DNA of 64,000 nt, taken from NCBI GenBank assembly GCA_914767885.1, contig CAJZBQ010000027.1, forward strand, positions 372,001 through 436,000. Reading direction: 5' to 3'. The notes beneath the pieces were generated by a model. The model saw nothing but the letters and a program-made list of their open reading frames with translations. It had not been told where the DNA came from and did not search any database. Source of the stretch: Blepharisma stoltei. Lineage: Eukaryota > Ciliophora > Heterotrichea > Heterotrichida > Blepharismidae. Positions 1 to 13,200 of the stretch are shown here, in pieces. Numbering within the stretch: position 1 is the stretch's first letter; each line of letters starts with the position of its first letter. The position numbers were made by a program, and so were the translations under genes.

Positions 1-1031
1 TTAAGATGTCGTAATTTAACTATAATCACTTTTAAATGATTTCTCTGAAACAAAATGCGCATCAGAGATTTCCTTTGTCGTTTTTACAGCATAAAGAATA
101 GAAAGGCTTGCTCAACAGCGATTTTTGAGTAGAAGCTTGATCGGATCAGATGATCCGCAAATTTTAAAAAGTAATATTAATTATTTTAGCCCAGCAAATT
201 CTCCTTAGCATAAGAAAACTGGTGTACTGTTTACATAAAGCAAATTACAAAAAATCCCAACGAATACTTTTTAAGGAATAAGGAATATAAAGTATTTTTT
301 ATAATAAAGACACTTTTTTGAGTAGTTAGGCTATCAAGATCAGCTATCAAGGATTGGCAAGAAATATATAATGGTTTACAAATATTTTTATTTTGTAATG
401 TAATGATATTCTCATTTTAATTTTTCTTATGGCCTATAATATTATCTCTTGTGAAACTTTAAGCCATCAACATCTAAAAGCGAACAAATGCATGGTTTGC
501 ATTTTTAGAGTTTGACATTTTGAAAAATCTGAGAAGCTTTAAGACATAGATTTTAACTATTGATTAGATAATTAAACATATCCTTGAGAAATTAAAGGAT
601 TAAATTGTAAAATTAGCATAAGAAAGCTACTCTTAGCATTTCATTGCTATTTAATATGATTTAAATTGGAAAAGCATTTATTTTTATATAAACACAAGCA
701 GAAATCAATCAAAAATTCAGGAAATTTTGCAAAAGACTAATTTTTAAAGTTTTTCTCATTAAATCAGCTTTAGGTTGTACAGTATCTGATATTAGTGATT
801 CATTCTTAAACATATTTAAGGTGAATTTTATAAGTCTCAATGAGGCATTTTTACTATGAGATGGTGGTCTATAATGCCATAATGGGAATGGATGAAATGA
901 GTAAGGACGAGGTATTCATTAATTGATACAAGGCACGCTTAACCAATTGAGCAACTAATAAAGAATTTTGTTGATGGCTTCATTAATCGAGGATATCAAA
1001 TATTGATTATGACAATAATAAAATCTGTTTT
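1..1031. other. AT-rich stretch without a recognisable gene
   Basis: No reading frame of useful length is visible on either strand even when UGA is read as Trp. The stretch is strongly AT-rich. A weak tRNA D-arm-like string on the minus strand near 925-950 was examined and rejected. Confidence 0.5.
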
Positions 1032-1864
1032 ATGAATCACAGACTGGGTAACCTCCATAATAAATTGGCTATCATGGCTAAAAGCACTATTAAACAATCT
1101 CCACTGAGAGATTTAAAATGCAATGTTGCTGGATGCGGAAAGGTTCTAAGCTCAAAATACAACTTAAAGCGTCATATAGAGTCTTGCCACTATGGTTACA
1201 AGCCTTATGAGTGCCCACATTGCTTTAAACGCTTTTCCTCAAAGCAAAATAAACGAGAGCACACCAAATTAGAGCATGCCTCTATTAAGCTCCCAAAAGT
1301 ACCAAAAAGGCAAGAAAATTCTCCAAGTGTCAATATTAATATTCCTCTCTTGACCACCTTGATAATTCTTTCCTCTGACCCTGATATAAGGCCTTTATCA
1401 AGATATGCAAGAATTTATTTATTCGGGAACGATGATATATTTCGGCATCCTGAAAAATATATCTTTAACCCAATTGAGGAAAGTCTAACTCGCCCTCCAT
1501 GAGCGAACAAAACCATTAGAAAAATCCATATTTTTAAACTCACCTTTCGTGAGCGAACAAAAATATTATGGAAAAAAATTTGATATATAAGTGATAATTA
1601 GTATAATGAAATCTCGAGCTAATTCTGTTTTAATTTTAAATAAATTGCGTTTTAAAACATAAATTTTACAAATTAAATTAATATTTGCTTTCCAATTTTT
1701 GCGAAGTGGGATTTTTTTAAAAATTTTTTAAAAAATAAATTAACCACTATCCGTGAGAGAATAAGATTTTTTTGCTCACTAAACCGAGGGGAGGAGTAAG
1801 AGAACCCAATGCTAAATTAGGCATTCCAAAAGAGCTTGATAGCGAAGGAAAAAAAGTCTATTAA
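1032..1864 (+). CDS. C2H2 zinc-finger protein, exon split by an IES
   Basis: Two consecutive classical C2H2 fingers are visible, each C-x2/4-C-x12-H-x4-H, at about residues 30-54 and 60-82, joined by a TGEKP-like linker (YGYKPYE). The role is therefore probably sequence-specific nucleic-acid binding in the nucleus. The frame first runs into an IES at 1486-1796. Removing it and keeping one TA fuses the upstream frame to a downstream tail ending at TAA 1864, giving about 173 aa. ATG 1032 is the first start; ATG 1074 (MAKS) is an alternative that would drop 14 residues. No close family member is recognised beyond the fingers. The fingers are secure; the exact target and start are not. Confidence 0.75.
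1486..1796. mobile_element. MITE-like IES, family 1, inside the zinc-finger gene
   Basis: The segment is 311 bp between TA at 1486 and TA at 1797. The left end reads TAactcgccctccatgagcg and the right end is a degenerate inverted copy (gaggggaggagTA). A second direct copy of the inner motif GTGAGCGAACAAAA lies about 50 bp inside the left end, and an inverted pair sits at the right end. Excision restores the C-terminal frame. Confidence 0.85.
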
Positions 1865-3410
1865 GTTAATTTTAGATCTTAAAATTTTGCGAAGGCATAA
1901 GCGTTGATCACAATTGCATCCTGATATAGGCATCATTTATTGAAATCTAAAAAGATATTTAAGCCATAAGACCTTATTGTAAACATTAAATGGCTTTCAT
2001 CACCTAATTTTTGCTTGATGTGATGAAAATCTGAATTAATTCTCCAGAGTGTTATCAAAATGGGGTGCTGACACCTCAATTTTATGCATTCTATAATTTC
2101 TATCTATAAATCTGCCAAAGAGCAAAATATGTTAAATTAAATTCTAGAATAGTCTCTCGATCATGAATCCTATCTAAAATTTTAAGATTAGAGGCTTGGA
2201 TTTTCTTCAACAAGCTGGACTCCATCTCGTGAAATTTCGCACCATTATGAGATAAAAGCTTAGATGTTTATTAGCTAACAAAAAGCAAAAATTTATTGAT
2301 AAAAAGAAATTAGGCTAATATAAGGATTTCATATAAAATTTAATCAAATTAATACTCAGAAAGAAGAATTTTGCTCTGGATTTCTTTATCTTAGCCAAGC
2401 TCTAGTAGGCTTATGCTGCTGTCGATATTTTATACTTTTATATATGGCCAAAAATAATTCTTTGAATAGGGGAAAATGGATTGCTTTCTATAAAGTATTA
2501 ATTTAGGCTGTATATTGTACTTAAAATACGTCAGACTAATTCTTGTCTAACGGTTGAGTAGTGAACATAATAAAGATATGCAAAAATTGATAGTTTCAGC
2601 TTCGTACTTTCTTTTCGAAGTTACTAAATTGTGCAAAAAATTAGCTAACTACTCTAGCCTTATTAGTGAGTAAACATTGCATCGCTGCTTTTGATTAGAA
2701 GGCAATATTTTTGCAGGGTGTTTTATGTTATTTATTTTATATTTTTAATTCATAAATTGTGCTTTAGAAAGCAAGTTACATAAACATAAATGATTTTGCT
2801 ATAATGACTATTAATTATTTTTATATAGGTTATGCCAAAAATGTTTGCTCACGAATGAAAGGATTTAATTTTCCTAAAATGAAATTAACTCTTTGTTAGC
2901 AGGCAAAAATTTTTTTAATATAATATTGTTTTCTATAAAAATACATATTTGTATATAATAATGAGATTTCAAGCAAATTATATAATCCCTTGGCTAAATT
3001 TCTTATGGCCGTTATACGCGCGATTTTCATATGAAATTTCAAATTATGAATTTGCCGTACTAAAATCTGCGTTTTTAAACGTATGCATATGCATTATAAG
3101 AAATAAATGCAACAACACATTATATTAAATTTTGCAAACATAAATTTCTCAAAGAAATAAGAATTTTAATTTTAAATATAAACAAATTTGGATTTTTGAA
3201 ACAATAATATATAGAATTTGATACTACCTTCTCCGTTAGTGGCAAAAAATTCTTGTTCGCGAGTCAAAGGCATTCATTATTTTCAAATTATTAAATTAGA
3301 CTATAGGCATGTTCTTTAATATTAATTATGGAACGTAAGAATGTATAAGAATTTAGCAAAGATAAATATTTGCGATATTATGTAAAATTAAATTTTATTT
3401 GACTATCTAA
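1865..3410. other. Intergenic, AT-rich, possible decayed IES copies
   Basis: No gene is seen. Fragments resembling family-1 motifs (TTTGCTCACGAATG near 2850; TTGTTCGCGAGTC near 3255) suggest old degenerate insertions, but no pair of ends could be matched with confidence. Confidence 0.4.
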
Positions 3411-5813
3411 TTACAATATTTTTGCATATGTGCTAGGCTTTGAGTCTACATAGTTCTCTAAAATATGAACTTTATGAGAGGCATCTTCATTTTCTAAAAT
3501 CACACTCACTTCGCTCTTATCATTGTCTTCGGTTTCTTCTTGCTCCAACATAAACTCTCCATCTAATTTTATATTAAAATAGAGATCGAGATCTGTTCCT
3601 GCTTCTTTAACAAGCTCTTTCGGGTCAACGCAAAAATCTTCTTGCTCAGCTTCTTTTTCAGAAAAGCTTTCATCATTTTTATTCTCATTCTTTAAAGAGT
3701 TTTCAAATACAGCAAGTTCATCTGACTTTAGTTTTAAATATGAAGGCTTTTCAAGCTCTAATGATTTTTCTTCAATTTTTTCAGTCCCTGAAAACTCATA
3801 TGTTATTGGATCATAGAAGGGAATTTCAACTATTTTGCAATGTGGGTGAGGCATTTTTTCGTCAAAATAGGACATCTTTGAAGATTTTGGAAGGGTGAAA
3901 AGACCCTTGGATACTGAATAAGTTCTTGTTCTCTTTTTTACTGGGGCGTTTTTAGGTGAAGAGCCAAAACTCAAGCTTGTCTCGCTGAAAACCCTGCGGA
4001 TTGGAAAGCTCCTATTGAATTCTTCTTTTGCAGCTGAGCTCCAAATCCCCAGCCTTTTCAAAAATCTCCCTACTTCAATTTTCCATCAATCTTTTTCAGG
4101 GTTTTTTTTATTTAGATCAATTGGATTATGAAGCCTCGTATCATCTTCAATTTCCCAAAGCGGGACATTATTTAAGAGAGGCTTATAAACACCTAAAAAT
4201 AGGTTCATGGCCTGCTGCTTTTTTGGATCTGTTATGAGATTTGCCCAATGTCTCTTAATCGCTGTGAATTTTTTCTTTTTCTTTTTATTTTGAATATATT
4301 TCCCTTTGTGGGCTTCTGAGCCTGAATACTGAATTCCAATCATATCTCCCATTTCCTCATAAAGCTGGCTTATCAGTCTAATTATCATTGAATCTATATT
4401 AAGGTATTGTGCCAAGCCCATTTCTTTTAGCTGTCTTTCTAGGGCAACTCTTGCAACTAGCATTTGGGCTATATTAGTTCGATCAATACTATCAATGCAA
4501 TTGGTTCTTACTGTTCCTATTTGAAAAGCGCACTTCATCAGCCCATTTGTTTTGAATTTACAAGTGAAAATTGAAGTTTGGTCCAAGCATTCTCCAGCTA
4601 GAATGTACATTTTGTTTATCATGTTCGCCCTTGATGTTTTTTCTTCAGTTTTTATGTCAAATGGATAAAATTTCAACTTATACTTATCTGGGAGATGGCC
4701 ATTAAGATACTCAACGCATCTGAAATATTCTTGTGCAATTGCATTTTCTTTGTGCTTTTTTTGATATCTCAGCAAACTAATAAGATTTAATGGTTTTCCA
4801 TATCTCTGGAATAAATCAGCTATGTGCTTTCTTGTACCTTCTCTTAAAAAATCATTTTTATTCAAAATAATTGCAGGAGGTGGGATAACTGGGTTTGGCT
4901 CTTGGCACCAAAACAGAGGAACACTTCCTCTAACTTGTACAAAAGAGCTCATCGGCCCAAAAGGTCCTTTATCAATAAGAATTTGTTCTTCTTCTACATC
5001 ATTGGCAACTTTTCCTTCTTCATTGAGTCCTCTTTTTAGATACCTTGTGCCAGCAAAATATCTTGATCTTCTCGCAATGACGACTAAATCAAGGATTCTT
5101 CCTACCATAGACAGGCAATGGTACCCTACATACCCATGAATTATAGGAGTTATCCAAGTTTTGTCTTTAAGTGCTGATAGGACTGATATCATTTGATCAT
5201 GGTTTCACACATACATGGTTTTCCAAGGATAGTATTCTCATTCGTGCTCACATTCATTATTGACGCATTCTCCCAAATGATGTTGAGACTGAGTCCTTTT
5301 GTTAGACCTCGATAAGGATTTGTCGTCTCCCATCATTGAGGATATGTTTTCTTGAAGCGTATGAGTGAGATCGTAGGTATAAGAGTAATAAAATCCCATA
5401 GCCATGTCGAGACCGCTAAAAATATCCATGTATCTCTTTTCTTCTGATTTCTGTTTTTCTGGGAAAAGCTTTAAAAGTTTGGTTTCTTGAATTTTGTATA
5501 TCGACTGGTCTCTAATTTTGGCAACTTTTTGACTTTTCGTGATATAGTATAAGTAATAACCCTGGAGAAATTTTGTGAGTCCTAGTATAGCTTCAGCTTC
5601 TGTGGCTGTGCGTATGTTGTCCTTTGGAAGAATGTTACTGAGATACATAAGCAGATCATTTTGACTTAGAGTTTGAAAATCTTCTTGGATAGAAATAGGT
5701 CCAGAACTTTTAATGATTTTTATCATGCTGTATAGAGGTGATGTCTTTTTTTGGCCTGTGATTAAGAAATAAGTGCCAGCATCATAAATTTTGATATTCC
5801 TATAGCTTTCCAT
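3411..5813 (-). CDS. FIG4: SAC-domain phosphoinositide phosphatase, FIG4/Sac3-like
   Basis: The protein is about 800 aa in a single exon. A SAC domain fills the N-terminal two thirds: a longin-like start, then FSGLDMAMGFYYSYTYDLTH, the RSRYFAGTRYLKRG and VRGSVPLFW blocks, and the catalytic CX5R(T) signature CIDSIDRTN at about residue 439. FIG4/Sac3 dephosphorylates PI(3,5)P2 and stabilises the PIKfyve complex on endolysosomes; this role is taken from the family. The C-terminal third is acidic and low in complexity. Four UGA codons fall inside the frame, including one at the conserved Trp of MYVWNHDQ, so they must encode Trp. The gene is divergent from the kelch receptor starting at 5884, with only 70 bp between them. 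FIG4 fits better than Sac1 because no C-terminal membrane anchor is seen. Confidence 0.85.
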
Positions 5814-5883
5814 TTATTGGGAATTATTTAAGCTCATTGTTAAAATTCAATTATTTTTAATTTGAAATGCTATATTGGTAATA

Positions 5884-8800
5884 ATGTTTATTTATAAGAA
5901 CATTCTGATTCTATTATTTTCCTTGGCTTATGGCTTGACTTCATACAAAATACCCAAAACTGGAACTCCTCCTGATGCAAGAAAGCATTCTGCAGCCGCT
6001 TATGATTCAACTCAAAATAGAATGATAATATTTTCAGGATCTTCATCTGAGCGAGAATATTATAATGATATATGAAGCTTCGATTTCGGCAACTATCAAT
6101 GATCACAGCTCATACCATCTACTTCCTTAACTCCTGACCCTCGTGTAAGTCCAGCAATATGCTGATTCTGATTAAATTAGACATATATGTACTATGCTTC
6201 TTTTTGCAATATTCATTTAAAATTTCAATATTTTTATGACAAAAATCTCAACCGACTTTTGATTTTCGGAGGAAAAACTTATGTTGGTTTAGCATCTGAT
6301 ATCTGAAGTTTTGATTTACTCCTTCATCCTTTAAATTATATAAAAAAATGCTTCGATTTAGTCGATCTTTAATTTATATGAAATTTTCTATAAATGAATT
6401 TTATTAATTTAAGTGGTAACTTTGTTTAGAAGTCTTCTATTCATACTCCCAATTTAAAATAGATCATGATATAGGCAATTTAAGACTTTCTACTAGTTTA
6501 CCAAATTTTGTTAACTTGCCAAGTTAAATTAGGTATAAAGCTAATAGCCAATAGAAAAATTACATTACATATAAAAAATAAAAATTTTTAAGTTTAAGAG
6601 GTTCATTAATTAAAAAACTGAAATTTGCCAATATTTTGCTTTGATTTAAAGTGGCGTAGTTAGATTTTCTTATTGTGAGTCATATATAGTGAGAAAAAAT
6701 AGATTTTTCTAGCTGCCGATTCCACCCAACATCAGCAATGGCATCAGTTTCATTTACTTGGAATAAAAAAACTCACTACGCAATTTATGGAGGTAAATCT
6801 CCCGATTTGATGCAAACGAGGCTTTATATATTTGACTTTGAAAATGCAAATTGCACAATTATGCCAAATCAAGGAGATCTGCCAGTACCTGGAGGTGAAT
6901 CTCGAATGATATTTTATAAAGACTCACTTTTTGTATGAGGAGGATTAACCTATGATTTTAACTACGACCAAAGTCTATATGCTTATAACTTGACAACTCA
7001 ATCGTGATCAAAGCCAGCTATATCTGGCGACTTACCCACTGGAAGAATGATGTTTGACATTGCAGAATATTCAGACTGCCTCTATGTCTTTCCTGGGTTT
7101 AATAGCAATTTCAATTCAGGTGTTAATGATATTTGGAGAATAAAGCTATCTGATCTCACATCTTGAGAAAAGGTCCCATTTACAAAGGACTCAAATACAG
7201 CTGTGAGAAGCGAAGCTACCAGCATTTTTGTAAATTCGACTCTGTACCAATTTAGCGGAGCACTCAATACAAATGATTTGATTTCTATTGACTTGTCGCA
7301 ACTCATGCCAAAATATGAAACAGTTACAGAAGATTGAGTTTCTCCTCCTGCAAGAATGAGATTTTCAATGGCAAGAGTAGAAAAATATTTGATTGTGTTT
7401 GGAGGGATTGGGAGTAATGACGAATTGTAAGAGATATGCAGATTCAATGATATCTGGACTTTTGATACAGTAGAGGAAGTATGAGAATCACTGGATCCTG
7501 CTGATAATCTTTCACCAAGATCTGGCCAGGCTACTACAGAGACTGGATTTGGAATGGTTGTTTTTGGAGGAGAAGACAGCTCAGGCTTGCTAAACGATTT
7601 CTATGTGTTTTCTCTAGCATCTGAGTCTTGACATGAAATTCCTAGCATTGGAAGCACTCCTAGTCCCAGAAAAGGAGCTTGCCTAAAGACGTTGGAGCCT
7701 TTTATTATTTTATTTGGGGGAATAACAAAAAAAGGATTCTCCAATGATATTTGGGTATATAAACTATGGGAACTGTCTTGGGAAAATATAACCCCTGCTG
7801 GAAGTTCTGTCCTACCTATGGCGTGGCATGAATGCTACATGTACTATGACGACGATTGACGTTTTTATGCTCTCTTTGGCAAACTTAGTGGTGATCTTCC
7901 TAATAAAAACATTTACAAGTTTAGTTTAGGCACAAAATCTTGGGAAACCACTCATACTTTCCAATATAATGACATATACACAAGTTTTAGTGAGCAATCA
8001 ATGCAAGTCTTCAACACGTTTTTAATTTCAATTGGAGGAGAATTCGAGGATTATTATTCATGCAATTTCATTACACTGATAAATATCACTAATTTTGAAA
8101 CTGAAACCATAGAATACATGGAAGATTCTTTATTTTCTCACCAGTCATCCTATTTCATAGACAAACTCTATGTATATGGGGGCAGCTTATCAATAAACTC
8201 AATTATGCCTGGTAGGCTTGTCTCAAGCATATTGTATAAGATTGCTTTTAACGATTCACGAATAAGATACCCCTGCAGCCCTGGATCATACAAAGTAGGA
8301 CCCGAATGCAAAATTTGCCCTGTTGGGACTTATTCAGAAAACTATGATGCTCCTGAGTGCGAAAAATGCCCTGTGGGGACTTATCTTGATAGGCCTGGAG
8401 CTGCAAGTGCTAATTTATGCATTCCTTGCAAATATGGTAGCTACACTAACGTTACTGGAGCCGGATTATGCAAGCAATGTCCTGCAGGGATGGAATGTGA
8501 GATTGGAAGCACTTCTCCAAGTATAAAAATGTCTACCAATAATGAGTTCAATCATCAGCCAGAGTATTATGAAGGAGGGACAGAGACTGTCAACAAATGA
8601 GTACGCTTTATGGAAGTCCTGTTTTCTATATTAAGTGTGATTCTTGTTTTAATTGCAGTATCTAGTGGTAAGTTATCAAGCTGAGTTGCGAAAGCAGACA
8701 TTTACGACGATAAGCATAATGAAGACAACCAACCTATGTATAAAAGAAAAACCTATATTGGGGGCCTTTTTTCCTTATTAACTACACTATGAGCTTTCTT

Positions 8801-9731
8801 TATTGTGATCCAGTATATTTTGCAGCAATCCTATGATAATGTAATTGAAACAAAATCTTTAATTCCCCTTCTTCACCTTTACCAGCAAGCAGGGAAGTTT
8901 TCTGGAGATATTTCTGTATCTCTCAGCTTATACAATTATGGAGGCACTTGTGTGAAAAATGGAAGCTGCGCTGCAGGATTATCTTTGACTTGGATGAACA
9001 CCAATAGTGACCAAACCATAATGGAATGCGAATTTTTTGATAAAAATTGCATTGTTTCCACAACTTGCAAGAACTGCGAGATATCTACAGATGCAAGCTT
9101 AGTTTTTAATTTCACAGAAAGCAGCAGCTATGGGAGCTTTTTTTTAGTAGAGGTGACCGCAGATTCAGCAATTCCTAACGAGCCGAGCTCTTATTCAGTA
9201 TATGCTTATCCTCCAAAAGATAAAGTAATGATAGGGCAGAATCCTAATTATGTTAATTTTATTATGACTCCAAGTGTAATATTTATATAGCTTTTTCTTT
9301 CAGATGTAAGCACTTGGAAAAACAATCAAACTGGATATCTGATCTCTCTTCAAAATACCAAGCTTGGGTCGAGTTGGACTGTAGACGAGATGGCATATTA
9401 TAAATATGTAAGTATAGTCATTAATTTCCAAACTGATACTACAGGACTTCTAACTGCAAGAACAATCAATATGGATTTTATGTTATTTATAAGTACTTTA
9501 TTTGGGTCTATAAGTGGAATAGTAGATTTAGGCGGCTTTCTAATGGAGTTTTTTGAACAAAAGCTGAATGAGATTAAGGAAAAAAGATCAACAAAAATAG
9601 AATTAAGCCATTTAGCACATAATGTAAGAAAATTCTTAGGAAATTTTTCTCGCCAGCCAAAATTTAAGAAATTAGCTAGCAAAAACTCCACTATCGAATT
9701 AGATAGTTTTAGCTATTCTAATATTTTCTAA
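5884..9731 (+). CDS. Kelch-repeat, cysteine-rich multipass membrane protein (paralogue A)
   Basis: The protein is about 1,128 aa after removing two IESs and three 15-nt introns. Visible in order: a signal peptide (residues 1-19), a long region of kelch-type repeats (IIFSGSS, LLIFGGK, VVFGGEDSS, FILFGGI motifs) to about residue 640, a GCC2/GCC3 or ephrin-receptor-like Cys-rich block (repeated CPVGTY.., C..CPAG) at about 648-735, transmembrane segments near 757-785 and 810-832, a second Cys-containing presumably external domain, a further hydrophobic segment near 1041-1070, and a basic cytoplasmic tail. The layout suggests a surface receptor or adhesion protein; ligand and function are unknown. 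The first start that leaves a signal peptide is ATG 5884. It is a tandem paralogue of the gene at 10249. UGA serves as Trp many times, often in the kelch DIWSF motif. Confidence 0.85.
6159..6230. mobile_element. Short IES (about 72 bp) in kelch paralogue A
   Basis: Alignment with paralogue B, which reads continuously through RVSPAIFYD, shows about 72 bp of extra DNA with in-frame stops. A 72-bp deletion restores homology. The flanking TA pair at 6158 and 6229 would remove 71 bp and break the frame, so the exact ends are uncertain by a base or two. Confidence 0.7.
6317..6660. mobile_element. IES related to family 2 in kelch paralogue A
   Basis: The segment is 344 bp between TA at 6317 and TA at 6661. 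The ends are imperfect inverted repeats (ctccttcatcctttaaat left, the complement of atttaaagtggcgtag right) resembling the CTTTAAATTGGAAC family. Paralogue B has no insertion here. Removal gives SFDL-DFLI followed directly by the conserved intron. Confidence 0.85.
6675..6689 (+). other. 15-nt intron 1, paralogue A
   Basis: The sequence GTGAGTCATATATAG contains an in-frame TAG. It sits at the same codon as the 15-nt intron of paralogue B at 10615, just before the conserved Trp-Glu encoded by TGA GAA. Confidence 0.85.
7427..7441 (+). other. 15-nt intron 2, paralogue A
   Basis: The sequence is GTAAGAGATATGCAG. It interrupts NDEL-FNDIW and matches in position and phase the intron at 11376 of paralogue B. 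Confidence 0.85.
9276..9290 (+). other. 15-nt intron 3, paralogue A
   Basis: The sequence GTAATATTTATATAG removes an in-frame TAG and joins MTPS to LFLSDV. Its position is shared with paralogue B at 13231. Confidence 0.85.
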
Positions 9732-10248
9732 ACTTTTTTTTCATGCAAAATTATTGAAAAATTAATTGTTCCAATAATTTTTTTTAACTCATAGACTAGA
9801 TATAAACTTCTTTAATTTCACAAAGCACCTATGTTAGTGATAATATAAGGTTTTCAGAGATTTTATTATTTGGAGAAAATTTTGTTATTATTATTTATTA
9901 TATTAAAATGTCTTCTTTCCGATTGAGTAATTTGATTCTCTCTCCTTTGACTTTAAAGCTAAATTTAAATATTAGCATTATTTATTGCATTCTTAAATAT
10001 TAAAGCTGAAATAATAGATATCTCTCTCAGAATCTACTAATCATAAGATTCAACCCAAGCTGAATCGGACAAATCAATCATTATTTGAATAAAACAGAAA
10101 AACTTTACACAAAACACTCTTTAAATAAAAAATTATATACTGATTTGAAACAAAACTTTATATTAAAGCATATCTTATGTTCTTTAGCTCTTAAAATATA
10201 AAAAGTTTTAATTATCTCTAATTGTTTGCCATAGACCCAGATTAGAAA
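9732..10248. other. Intergenic spacer between the kelch paralogues
   Basis: This is AT-rich DNA without an open frame. It presumably holds the 3' end of paralogue A and the promoter of paralogue B, but no specific element stands out. Confidence 0.5.
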
Positions 10249-13200
10249 ATGCTTTTTTATCTCTGCTTATTATTTTACTTAGTCAGCGGTTTACACTCTG
10301 TTAAGATTCCAAAAACAGGATCACCTCCAAAAGCAAGAAAATACTCATCTGCAACTTATGATTCCCATGGAAATCGAATGATAATATTTGCTGGCTCATC
10401 AGACCAAAGGGAGTATTATAATGATATTTGAAGCTTTAATTTCGATACTTTGGAATGGTCAGAACTAAACCCATCAACTCCTACATCTCCATCTCCTCGC
10501 GTGAGCCCTGCTATTTTCTACGACGAAAATGAAAATCGAATTATTGTATTTGGAGGAAAAACTTATTTAGGAATTGCTTCAGAAATTTGGAGTTTCAATT
10601 TAGATTTTTTTATCGTAAAATTAATTTAGTGAGAACAATTATCTTTTAGCGGCTCAAAATTTTATCCAACTACGTTTGCTGCTTCTTGCTCACTTATATG
10701 GAATAATAAAAAATATCATTCAATATTTGGAGGAGAAACGACAGATTCTGTTTATAATCGACTTTATTTGTAAATAACATTCAGGCTTGATCTTCAAAAT
10801 ACAAGTATTTCATTAATGCCTAATAATGGAAATTCTCCAAATCTAATGCAGTGTGAGATGGCATGCGAAAAGGATTCTATTTATGTGTGGGGCGGTATAA
10901 GCGCAAACTTTGTTTATAATACAAACTTATACGCTTATAATTTAACGTCCCAATGGTGAACTAAGGTTGATATCAGCGGAAATGTGCCTCTTGGACGAAT
11001 ATTTCACAGTGTAAAAATTTACTCTGGCTTCTTTTATGTCTTGCCTGGATTCAATTATAACACTGATGGAGATCAGGTGAACATTTGAAGAATAAACTTA
11101 ACAAGCGTAAACAACTGAGAATCTGTAGCTTTCACTAATTCTTCAACATCTGGACGAAGCTCAGCAGCAAGCATTTTTGTTAATTCAAGCTTATATCAAT
11201 TCAGTGGATCAACAGTAACAAATGACTTGATTTTGATGGATCTCTCTTTGCCAGTCCCGTATTTTGAAACCATTTCTAGCCAATGAACATCTCCTCCTCC
11301 AAGAATGAGATTCTCAATGGTTTCGATTGAAAGCTATTTAATTGTTTTCGGGGGGATGGGAGGAAACGATGAATTGTAATTTTCAATTAGATTGAACGAC
11401 TTATGAATTTTCGATATTGAAAAAGAGCTCTGAAGTTCTCTTGAAACCGCTGTTGTGCCTTCTGCAAGATCAGGACAGGCCACAGCTCAGAGTGCCTTTG
11501 GGATGACTGTCTTTGGAGGAGAAGATAGCACTGGTTTGCTTAATGACATGTATATTTTTTCATTTAAGTCGCAAAGATGAAGCCTTATCCCAAGCACTGA
11601 TAATAATGTTCCAAGTCCCAGAAAAGGTGCTTGCATGTATGTTATCGATCGTTATGCAGTTCTGTTCGGGGGAATTTCCAATAGCGGCTATGTAAATGAT
11701 ATATGGCGCTTTGATATATACGATTTATCTTGGACTGATCTATCTCCTTATGATAGTTCGGTACCCGCTATGGCATGGCATCAGTGCCTCATAAAATATG
11801 ATGGTGCATCATTTAATTACTATGCTTTCTTTGGACAAATTGCAGGAGCATTTCCAAATAAGTCAATTTACGGTTTCAATTTAGACACTAAATCTTGAGC
11901 ACTTTTTAAAGATTTCAAAGCAAATGAATTTGGGTTGGCTCCTAGTGAAGCAACAGTAGCTGTGCTTCCTGACTACATGGTGATAATTGGTGGTGAATTT
12001 AGTGATTTTTATGTGTCTTCCTCAATCTCTACATTATCTATAAAAAATTTCACAATTTTATCAGTAGAGTATATGGATATTCCCTTATTTTCTCACCAAT
12101 CTGCTTATTTTGCTGACAAATTATATATTTTTGGAGGAAGTCTTTCTATTAATACTCTCCTTGCTGGAAAATTGACATCAGGAACACTATTTAAAATGTC
12201 GTTTGAAAACTCCCTAATTCGCTACCCATGCAGCAAAGGTTCTTATCTTAATAATTCTCAATGCTTAATATGCCAGCCTGGAAGCTACTCAGAAGAATTT
12301 GATTCCACTGAGTGCACAAAATGCCCAAAGGGAACGTTTTTAGACGATTCTGGAGGTCAAGCCGCTTCCCTTTGCATTCCTTGCAGATATGGAAGCTACT
12401 CAGACGAACTTGGCACTGAGTTGTGTAAAAACTGCCCTGCTGGAATGCAGTGCGATGTAGGGAGTACAGAGCCTATGGAGCAAATGTATTTGCCTTCAGA
12501 GTTTTCGAATCAGCCAAAACAATATGAAGGAGATGTGAGAGTGGTAAATTATTGGTCTTTGATACTTGAGATCATTATATCTGTGCTAATTTTTTTGATA
12601 GTTTTTCTAGCCTTCTTTAGCAAAAAATTTTGAGATTGAGTTGCTAGGGTTGATATATTTGATACTCAGCATAATAAAGATAACGAACCAATGATAAAGA
12701 GAAAAACGTCTGTTGGAGGACTATTTTCACTAATGGCTTTGCTATGAGCTGGATTTTTGGTCGTTTTGACAACTTTACAAATATTTTATGATAATATTAC
12801 CGAAACAAAGGCCCTTATTCCTTATCTATTCTTAGCGCAAGAAGCTGGAAAACTTTCTGCAGATATAAAAGTTGTGGTGAGCTTATATAATTATGGTGGA
12901 AATTGTACTGTAAATGACAGTTGCGCGAATGGAATCAGCTTATCTTGGACGGATACAGCTCATGATGACGTTACTTTGAATTGCTATTTCACCGATAAAG
13001 TTTGCTATGTGTTTTCTGAATGCAAATCATGCGTTTTATCATCAAGTTCAAGTCTAACCCTCAGTTTATATGAAACTAACAGCTATGCAAGCTATTTTTC
13101 AGTGAACGTTACTTCAGATTCTTCAATACCTGGCGAGTCTAGCTCTTATGCAACTTACATACATCCTCCTGAAGGTACTATTTTTATTGGACCTCAGGCT

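Noticed and set aside
920-955. Minus-strand GCTCAATTGGTTAAGCG resembling a tRNA D-arm
   Set aside because: No matching acceptor stem, T-arm or B-box follows within 100 bases. A relic at most, or chance.
4028-5139. Plus-strand frames over the FIG4 gene
   Set aside because: They are shadows of the strongly supported minus-strand SAC domain.
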